Part shown: positions 57,642 through 64,000 of the stretch, in pieces | Position numbering within the stretch: the stretch's first letter is position 1 | Layout of the letters: each line of letters begins with the position of its first letter | Source: Streptococcus sp. HF-1907 | GTDB taxonomy: Bacteria > Bacillota > Bacilli > Lactobacillales > Streptococcaceae | NCBI RefSeq assembly: GCF_015594605.1 | Contig: NZ_JADNQT010000001.1 | Location: 248,001 to 312,000, forward strand | DNA length: 64,000 nt | Direction: 5' to 3' | Position numbers and translations under genes: made by a program | The notes under the pieces: model-generated | Told to the model about the DNA's origin: nothing | Seen by the model: the letters and a program-made list of their open reading frames with translations, nothing else | The model's database searches: none

Positions 57642-58670
57642 ATGAATACTAACGATTTTGATTTTGATTTGCCTGAGGAGCTGATTGCTCAGACACCGCT
57701 TGAGAAGCGCGACAGCTCAAAACTTTTGGTCATTGACCGCGCTAGCCATTCTATGGTAGATACGCACTTCGACCACATCTTGGACGAGCTCAATCCTGGC
57801 GACGCTCTGGTCATGAATAACACGCGCGTGCTGCCTGCCCGTCTTTACGGTGAAAAACCTGAGACGCACGGTCATGTGGAGCTACTTCTGCTCAAAAATA
57901 CGGAGGGCGACCAATGGGAAGTTTTGGCTAAGCCTGCTAAACGCCTCCGTGTCGGTGCCAAAGTTTCCTTTGGGGACGGTCGCCTGGTCGCAACTGTCAT
58001 CAAAGAGCTTGACCACGGCGGTCGTATCGTCGAGTTTAGCTACGACGGCATCTTCCTTGAGGTCCTCGAAAGCCTTGGCGAAATGCCCCTCCCACCTTAC
58101 ATACACGAAAAATTGGAAGACCGTGACCGTTATCAGACTGTTTATGCTAAGGAAAATGGCTCCGCCGCTGCTCCGACTGCAGGGCTCCACTTTACAAATG
58201 AGCTTCTTGCGAAAATCGAAGCAAAGGGTGTTAAATTAGTTTACCTCACCCTCCACGTTGGACTTGGAACTTTCCGTCCTGTCTCAGTTGATAACGTTGA
58301 CGAACATGAAATGCACTCTGAATTTTACAGTTTGTCTGAAGAGGCTGCTAAAACTCTAAATGAAGTCAAAGCTGCTGGGGGGCGCGTTGTCGCTGTCGGA
58401 ACTACTTCTATCCGTACCCTTGAAACTATCGGCTCAAAATTTGACGGCAAGATTCAAGCTGACTCAGGTTGGACAAATATTTTCATCAAACCAGGCTATG
58501 AGTTCAAGGTTGTCGACGCCTTTTCAACCAATTTCCACTTGCCAAAATCAACCTTAGTTATGTTGGTTTCAGCCTTTGCAGGACGCGAGTTTGTTCTCGA
58601 CGCCTACAAACACGCTGTTGATGAAAAATACCGCTTCTTTAGCTTTGGCGATGCCATGTTTGTTAAATAA
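57642..58670 (+). CDS. queA: S-adenosylmethionine:tRNA ribosyltransferase-isomerase
   Basis: A 342-residue enzyme that uses SAM to build epoxyqueuosine on tRNA position 34. Marks are [57 protein letters not shown] and [19 protein letters not shown]-type residues near the end. AAGGAGAAGAT precedes the ATG and TGTTATAAT lies upstream. With queT in the same window, it shows that the cell imports a queuosine precursor and finishes the modification itself. Confidence 0.96.
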   Translation: MNTNDFDFDLPEELIAQTPLEKRDSSKLLVIDRASHSMVDTHFDHILDELNPGDALVMNNTRVLPARLYGEKPETHGHVELLLLKNTEGDQWEVLAKPAKRLRVGAKVSFGDGRLVATVIKELDHGGRIVEFSYDGIFLEVLESLGEMPLPPYIHEKLEDRDRYQTVYAKENGSAAAPTAGLHFTNELLAKIEAKGVKLVYLTLHVGLGTFRPVSVDNVDEHEMHSEFYSLSEEAAKTLNEVKAAGGRVVAVGTTSIRTLETIGSKFDGKIQADSGWTNIFIKPGYEFKVVDAFSTNFHLPKSTLVMLVSAFAGREFVLDAYKHAVDEKYRFFSFGDAMFVK

Positions 58671-58770
58671 AATCGTTAAAAGCAGGTTCACAGATTGTTG
58701 ATGAGCTTGTTTTTTTCATTATCAGTTTTTAATCAGGAAACATTGCTAAACTTTTCGATACTTACAAAAT

Positions 58771-58818
58771 GACGCAACCAGTCACTGCCTTTGCCCGACA
58801 GAAATGGTTGCGTCTTTT
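58771..58818. terminator. Terminator between queA and the NUDIX gene
   Basis: GACGCAACCA (58771-58780) pairs perfectly with TGGTTGCGTC (58805-58814) around a 24-base loop; TTTT follows on the plus strand and ATTTTG on the minus strand. Confidence 0.78.
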
Positions 58819-58835
58819 AGAAATCTTTTGTTAAA

Positions 58836-59366
58836 TCAATCAATGAGCAAGGTATCTAAGAATCTCTTGGCTTCATTTAATACAGGTAATTCTCGGTTGG
58901 CAATTAGCTTGCCGAGTTTCGTCTGCGAAGAGTTTCCATATTCCGCCACTGCCTCTTCATAACTTAGTTTCAAGGTGGATAAGTGAAAGTCCTCTTCTTC
59001 CACCTGCGTCAGCGATTTATCTCCCTGCCCCACAATCCGACAGAGAAAATAGTGGTTGAGATTGTGCCTGTGAACCAAATTGTAATAATCACTAACCAGC
59101 CCAAGCTTCTTGATAATCGCAACTTGAACACCCAACTCCTCTTTCAACTCACGATGGACAGCAGCTTCCAAATCCTCACCACTCTCCACGCCACCACCTG
59201 CCGTTTCAATCAAAGTAGCCCTGCCAAAATCATCGTCCCGCTCCACCCGAACAAAATAGAAATGCCCCTCATCATCAAAAACAATCGCTCTAGCAATCAA
59301 ACGGTCATGAGTGATGCCCTTATTAGGTCACTCGGTATCTTGGAAAGATAAAGATAATTCATTCAT
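58836..59366 (-). pseudogene. NUDIX hydrolase gene with a premature in-frame TGA
   Basis: AAAAGGAG and ATG at 59364-59366 begin MNELSLSFQDTE, then codon 13 is TGA (59328-59330) where TGG (Trp) would fit, and the same frame goes on PNKGITHDRLIARAIVFDDEG to a full NUDIX domain: the box GGGVESGEDLEAAVHRELKEELG is close to GX5EX7REUXEEXGU. The body (about 154 codons after the TTG at 59300) is otherwise intact. Without read-through or internal restart it gives only 12 residues. Confidence 0.85.
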
Positions 59367-59443
59367 TGTGTTTTCTCCTTTTTATTTAGACAGATAAGCT
59401 ATTCAAAATTCATATCTGTAGTAAAAGCGTCTTTGTTTTGTCG

Positions 59444-60140
59444 CTCTCTACTATGTCATAGATTTACTCGCGATAACATGGTATTTTTCTATATACAGTC
59501 AGATTCACTCCTGAAACTACAGTATTTTTCTGAATCCAATCAGATTCACTCCTAAGACTACAGTATTTTTCTAAATTCAGTCAGATTCGTTCTTGTGACT
59601 ACAGTATTTTTCTAAATTCAGTCAGATTCATTCCTGTGACTACAGTATTTTCTTAAATTCTGTCGGATTCACTCCTAAGACTACAGTATTTTCTTAAATC
59701 CTATCGGGTTCACTCCTAAGACTACAGTATTTTCTTAAATTCTGTCGGATTCACTCCTAAGACTACAGTATTCTTCTAAATCTAGTCAGATTCACTCCTG
59801 TGACTACGGTATTTTTCTAAATCCAATCAGATTCACTTTGAATGACATGGTGTGGTTTCAATTTCAGATGGATTTACTCTATTGCTTATGAATTTTTTGT
59901 CATGCTAACTTGCTTCAGCTCGGAATTCGTATCATTTTCGTCATGTTAAATGTTTTGCACCGGCGTTCGTAAAATTTTTATCATGTTGGTTTGCATCACT
60001 CTGGTGTTCATGAATTTTTGATGATGTTGACTGACTTCACTACGATACGCATAGTTTTTTAGTAATGTTGGCTAAAATCACTCCGATACCCCTGTATTTT
60101 TAATGATGTTAGCTAACTTCACTATAGACTTTTATCACTA
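59444..60140. repeat. Tandem repeat array, seventeen 41-bp units (array 2)
   Basis: Units with a (T)TCACTCC-like core begin at 59465, 59506, 59547, 59588, 59629, 59670, 59711, 59752, 59793, 59834, 59875, 59916, 59957, 59997, 60038, 60079 and 60120. All steps are 41 bp except one of 40. The first ten units are close copies (GATTCACTCCTAAGACTACA, then GTATTTTTCTAAATTCAGTC), while the last seven have diverged strongly but keep the period and a T-rich block. It lies between the metEF terminator and the NUDIX gene. No gene is seen in 59367-60224, and 59367-59443 shows nothing else. Confidence 0.92.
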
Positions 60141-60154
60141 TCAATCCAACACAG

Positions 60155-60206
60155 AAAAAATCAATCAAAGTAGTTAGTCACTTTTACGTTACTACTTTGA
60201 TTGATT
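60155..60206 (-). terminator. Terminator of the metE-metF genes
   Basis: AATCAATCAAAGTAGT (60159-60174) pairs perfectly with ACTACTTTGATTGATT (60191-60206) around a 16-base loop; six T residues follow on the minus strand. Confidence 0.9.
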
Positions 60207-60224
60207 TTGGTTATTGGTCAGGTT

Positions 60225-62063
60225 TTATCGGTTTTCCTTAACTTGGTTGATGTAATCATTTAACTCCAAGATGAGGTCATATCTTGTAAATGGTGTGATG
60301 AGGTATATGCCATTGAAATACTTGAGAGCACGGTCAATCAGGCGCTTGCTTTCTGCTAGAGCGAGTTGCTGACAGGCTTCCTTGTCATCCTTGACAGCTT
60401 CTAGAGATTTCAAGAAACCAGTTGATAAATCAATTCCTCTCACTTCATTATGTAAAAAGACCGCATTATTATAACTTGTGATAGGCATAATGCCAATGAA
60501 AAATGGCTGGTCGTAATTAGCAGTTACTGCGGCTAACTCTTCAATAACTTCTTCCTTGAAAATCGGTTGCGTTATAAAGCAATCTGTCCCTGAAGCGATT
60601 TTCTTATCAATCAAGCGACTAGAGCGGTCCAAGTTTTTGATATTAGGGTTAAAGGCTGCCGCAACGGTGAAATTGGTCGCCTTCTTTAAGCTCGCTCCGC
60701 TGTAACTTTGTCCCTTATTGAGCCCTTTTATAAGCTCAATCAGTTTAAAACTGGTCACGTCATAAACACTTGTCGCACCTGGAAAATCCCCCAATTTTGA
60801 TGGATCACCTGTCACAGCTAAGACATGATCAATCCCCAATAAATCCATTCCTAAAAGACGCGATTGTAGACCAATCATATTATGATCACGACAAGTCATA
60901 TGTAATAAAAACGGAGTCTGACATTCTTCTTTCATCAAAGCTGCCATGCTTAGATTACAAATCCTAGTTCTTGCTAGAGAATTATCGGCTAGCGTAATAG
61001 CTGAGATAGTGCTAGCATCTAGTGCTCTTATCCCCTCTTTGAACTTGGTAATGTCCAAGGTCTTAGGAGGGTCTAACTCAGCAATAACGGTTATCTCTCG
61101 CTTTACTTTATCAACTAAATTTTCATTACCGATTGGTTGGGGAAATAGCTCCGCTTCTGCCACAAGTGGAGTGACATGTTTTTTACTGATAGGTTTCATG
61201 CCATTCAGGGCACGTCTTGCTGCTCTGATATGAGCTGGGGTCGTCCCACAACAACCACCAATCAGACGCACCCCTTCTTTGGCTAAAAGCACCGCCGATT
61301 TTCCAAAATACTCCGCATTGGAAGAAAATTGGTAGGCGCTGTTTCCTCCTGTATCTAATGATAAAAGACTGGCATTAGGATAAACCGCTAGGTAGGCCTG
61401 AGCAAAGAGCGGTACTTGCTTGAAGGATTGAATCATATGGTAAGGGCCAAGATGACAATTGAGACCAACCAAATCAGCACCTAACATGACTAAGTGGCTA
61501 AAGACTTCTACGACTGATTGTCCAGACGCTGTAACGCCTACTTCTTGGAGAGAAACATTGGCGATGATTGGAAGCTCTGTCAGAGGACGCAAGGCAGTTA
61601 AGACCGCTTCCAACTCCTCAACATCATAATAAGTCTCTAAAAGAATACCATCAATCAGTCCTGTGTCTAAGAGATAAGTCGCTTGTTCTAGTGTTTCTTC
61701 AACGATTTCTTCTAAGGAAAGGTCACATTGACGAACGCCACGGGAAGCACCAATGGTACCCAGTACAAAAGTCTCCTCGCCTGCCACCTCTCTTGCTAAG
61801 CGAGCGCCAGCCACATTGATTTCCTTGACCTGGCTGTCATAGCCATAGCCTTTCAACTTATGACGCTTGGCACCATAGGTGTTGGTTTGAATAATATCAG
61901 ACCCTGCATCAATGTAAGCCTTGTGAATGGCTTTAATATCTTGCGGATTTGTTAAATTATAGGCTTCATAACAATTGTCTAAGCCATTACTATAGAGAAG
62001 GGTTCCCATAGCACCATCTGCTAGGAGAATATCAGTTTTTAAACGTTCTAATAGTTGGGCCAT
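60225..62063 (-). CDS. Bifunctional homocysteine S-methyltransferase / methylenetetrahydrofolate reductase
   Basis: A 612-residue fusion like B. subtilis YitJ. The N-terminal half (about 1-290) is a homocysteine methyltransferase with its zinc Cys residues in VGLNCHLGP and LIGGCCGTTPAHI. The C-terminal half (about 320-610) is a MetF-type reductase (ELDPPKTLDITKF, HMTCRDHN, ALTGDP-like AVTGDPSKLGDFPG, ITQPIF). The second half makes methyl-THF for MetE, the gene 17 bases upstream. Together they make methionine, which MetK turns to SAM. Confidence 0.92.
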   Translation of the reverse strand: MAQLLERLKTDILLADGAMGTLLYSNGLDNCYEAYNLTNPQDIKAIHKAYIDAGSDIIQTNTYGAKRHKLKGYGYDSQVKEINVAGARLAREVAGEETFVLGTIGASRGVRQCDLSLEEIVEETLEQATYLLDTGLIDGILLETYYDVEELEAVLTALRPLTELPIIANVSLQEVGVTASGQSVVEVFSHLVMLGADLVGLNCHLGPYHMIQSFKQVPLFAQAYLAVYPNASLLSLDTGGNSAYQFSSNAEYFGKSAVLLAKEGVRLIGGCCGTTPAHIRAARRALNGMKPISKKHVTPLVAEAELFPQPIGNENLVDKVKREITVIAELDPPKTLDITKFKEGIRALDASTISAITLADNSLARTRICNLSMAALMKEECQTPFLLHMTCRDHNMIGLQSRLLGMDLLGIDHVLAVTGDPSKLGDFPGATSVYDVTSFKLIELIKGLNKGQSYSGASLKKATNFTVAAAFNPNIKNLDRSSRLIDKKIASGTDCFITQPIFKEEVIEELAAVTANYDQPFFIGIMPITSYNNAVFLHNEVRGIDLSTGFLKSLEAVKDDKEACQQLALAESKRLIDRALKYFNGIYLITPFTRYDLILELNDYINQVKENR

Positions 62064-62080
62064 AGTTCTTCCTTTCTAGC

Positions 62081-64000
62081 TTAGTTATTAAATTTTTGAC
62101 GGACTTGCTTGGTGGCTGCGACCAAGACTTTTAAAGCAGCGATTGTTTCAGGCTCACGTCTTGTTTTAAGGCCACAATCTGGATTGACCCAAAATTGTTG
62201 CACTGATAATTGCTGTAATGGGCGTTCAATATTTGCCACAACTTCCTCCAAAGTCGGAACACGTGGTGAGTGGATATCATAAACTCCAAGACCAATTCCT
62301 AGCGGATAAGTTGCAGTTTCAAAGGCTTCAATGATATCACCATGACTACGACTAGTTTCAATAGAGATAACATCAGCATCCAAGTCACGAATGGAATCAA
62401 TGATTTCAGCGAAATTAGAATAGCACATATGCGTATGAATTTGAGTGCTATCCTTAACAGATGAAGTTGCTAATCGGAATGCTGCAACCGAGTCATCCAA
62501 GTAAGCTTTTTGTTTCGTTTTACGAAGGGGCAAGCCTTCACGAAGCGCTGCTTCATCCACCTGAATAATCGGAATACCTGCATCTTCCAAGAGTTTGATT
62601 TCATCCTTAATGGCAAGTGCAATCTGATTAAAAAGCTCCTGACGTGAAATATCTGTCCGTTCAAATGACCAATTGGTAATGGTAATTGGTCCAGTCAACA
62701 TCCCTTTGACAGGTCGCTTAGTCAAACTTTGTGCATAAACAGTTTCTTTAACCGTCAAGGGCTGAATATGTTGCACATCCCCATAGATAATCGGAGGTTT
62801 AACAGCACGAGAGCCATAAGATTGCACCCAACCACCTGCTGTTGTTGCAAAACCAGCTAATTTTTGACCGAAGAATTCTACCATGTCCACGCGCTCAAAT
62901 TCTCCGTGTACCAAAACATCAATGTCCAAGTCTTCCTGAATCTTAATCCAACGCGCAATTTCTGATTTGATAAAGTCTTCATAATCTTGGTCAGAAATTT
63001 GCTGACGCTTCCAAGCCAGACGCGTCCTTCTCACCTCAGCAGATTGAGGGAAGGAACCAATGGTTGTCGTTGGCAAGATCGGTAAGTTGAGCTTTTCTTG
63101 TTGAAGGGCATAACGTTCTTTAAATGGAAGCTGGCGCTCCTTAGCAACAGTTTCCAAATCTTCTAAAGCCACATGACGGAAATCAGCTGCCTGCAAGGCT
63201 TCATAGGCTAGAAGCTTCTGAGCAAATGCTGGGCTATGCTCTGCCTGTCCCACTTGGTCAGCTAAAAGACGTAACTCCTGCAATTTTTCATCGGCAAAGG
63301 CTAAGCCATCTTTCAAAACTGGGTCTAAGCCAGTTTCATTTTTGGTAGTTACTGGCACATGCAAAAGTGAGCATGATGGCTGGATAATGACTTCTTTGAC
63401 TTGATCTTGAATTTTGCCAAGTAAGGTTTGTGCTTGGGCTAAATCAGTTCCCCAGACGTTTCGACCATTGATAAGACCTGCAAAAATGACCTTGTCCTTG
63501 AAATAGCCAGCTTCTAGCGCAGCCACATTTTCCTCTAAACCATGGACAAAATCAAGACCAAAAGCCGCAACTGGTAAGCTTGACAAAGTCTCAGCATCCA
63601 CTAATGCTTCAAAGTAAGTCTGGAAAATCAACTTGGCTTCAGGAACCTCCTTAGCAAAATAAGCATAGACATTCTTAGCGGCATTTAGAAAATTGTGCCC
63701 TTCATCGGTTACAAAAATCGGTTCATCAACCTGAATATAGGTCGCACCCGCAGCAACAAGCTCTTGAAAAATCTGTTTGTAGAGAGGAAGGAGACTCAAA
63801 ATGGCTGCCGTGTAGTCCTCTACGCCCGAAGACAAAGCAACATAGGTAATGGGACCTGTGATGACAGGTTTCGCTTTATCACCGACTAAGTCTCGCGCCT
63901 CTAGGTAAAGCTCTAAAAGACGATTGTTTGTTAAAGTCGGTTTTTGCTCAGACCATTCTGGCAAAAGGTAATGGTAGTTGGTATTGAACCATTTTTTCAT
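62081..64000 (-). CDS. metE: Cobalamin-independent methionine synthase MetE (partial, N-terminus outside the window)
   Basis: 639 residues are visible and the gene runs past the right edge; about 110 N-terminal residues are missing compared with the usual 750. The Met at the edge ([15 protein letters not shown]) is an internal codon. The catalytic domain has the zinc ligands His and Cys in [10 protein letters not shown], Glu downstream and the last Cys in [14 protein letters not shown]. It moves a methyl group from methyl-THF (triglutamate) to homocysteine. It lies directly upstream of the MetF fusion gene, in one operon. Confidence 0.95.
   Translation of the reverse strand: MKKWFNTNYHYLLPEWSEQKPTLTNNRLLELYLEARDLVGDKAKPVITGPITYVALSSGVEDYTAAILSLLPLYKQIFQELVAAGATYIQVDEPIFVTDEGHNFLNAAKNVYAYFAKEVPEAKLIFQTYFEALVDAETLSSLPVAAFGLDFVHGLEENVAALEAGYFKDKVIFAGLINGRNVWGTDLAQAQTLLGKIQDQVKEVIIQPSCSLLHVPVTTKNETGLDPVLKDGLAFADEKLQELRLLADQVGQAEHSPAFAQKLLAYEALQAADFRHVALEDLETVAKERQLPFKERYALQQEKLNLPILPTTTIGSFPQSAEVRRTRLAWKRQQISDQDYEDFIKSEIARWIKIQEDLDIDVLVHGEFERVDMVEFFGQKLAGFATTAGGWVQSYGSRAVKPPIIYGDVQHIQPLTVKETVYAQSLTKRPVKGMLTGPITITNWSFERTDISRQELFNQIALAIKDEIKLLEDAGIPIIQVDEAALREGLPLRKTKQKAYLDDSVAAFRLATSSVKDSTQIHTHMCYSNFAEIIDSIRDLDADVISIETSRSHGDIIEAFETATYPLGIGLGVYDIHSPRVPTLEEVVANIERPLQQLSVQQFWVNPDCGLKTRREPETIAALKVLVAATKQVRQKFNN

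Noticed and set aside
59444-60140. CRISPR array or origin iterons.
   Set aside because: Repeats are contiguous without spacers, and no replication gene such as dnaA or rep is nearby.

Overview
The window is a low-GC, gene-dense bacterial chromosome segment from a Streptococcus, most likely of the bovis/equinus group (S. equinus, infantarius, gallolyticus or macedonicus type). The genus call rests on the glg operon after pulA, the coiA-pepF pair with a ComX box, class Ib nrdHEF with NrdR boxes, gapN, ptsHI, a preQ1-II riboswitch before queT, an S-MK box before metK, and a nagB/queA divergence. The species call is an inference from memory. No rRNA, tRNA, CRISPR array or complete mobile element was seen. 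Several accessory genes are broken by in-frame stop codons, which suggests recent genome reduction.

Layout. 0-8.6 kb (minus): start of glgD, then glgC and glgB (glycogen synthesis), preceded by pulA, dagK and ligA; a promoter with a perfect CcpA site lies inside the end of pulA. 8.7-13.6 kb: queT under a preQ1-II riboswitch, a GtrA-like membrane protein, then a minus operon GNAT / HTH-DRTGG-CBS regulator / map / yihY. 13.6-20.1 kb: murA, an ISL3-type IS remnant, metK under a large SAM-III riboswitch, birA, a small DUF3272 protein, dnaX and msrC. 20.2-25.4 kb: leuA-leuB-DUF1294-leuC-leuD with a Leu leader peptide, attenuator and two CodY boxes. 25.5-33.2 kb: udk, a DEAD-box helicase, a polysaccharide deacetylase, gapN, a broken SDR gene and ptsHI.

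33.4-38.8 kb (plus): nrdH-nrdE-nrdF, a decayed gene, and thiT under a TPP riboswitch. 39-43.2 kb: argC-argJ-argB-argD. 43.3-48 kb: alaS with a T-box, prsA and a TrmR-like methyltransferase. 48.1-52 kb: a 41-bp tandem repeat array, then the competence operon coiA-pepF-HAD. 52-58.7 kb: a P-type cation ATPase, an RsuA-family pseudouridine synthase, a GST pseudogene, nagB with a NagR-type operator, and queA. 58.8-64 kb: a NUDIX gene with an in-frame stop, a second and longer 41-bp array, then metF-type and metE methionine genes.

Common themes. Metabolic operons are controlled by RNA switches (preQ1-II, SAM-III, TPP, T-box, Leu attenuator) and by CcpA, CodY, ArgR, NrdR and NagR-type sites. Seven genes show an extended -10 or -10 box only 6-7 nt before the start codon and no Shine-Dalgarno sequence, which points to leaderless transcripts. 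Two separate intergenic arrays share a strict 41-bp period, although their sequences differ; these are the least explained structures in the window.
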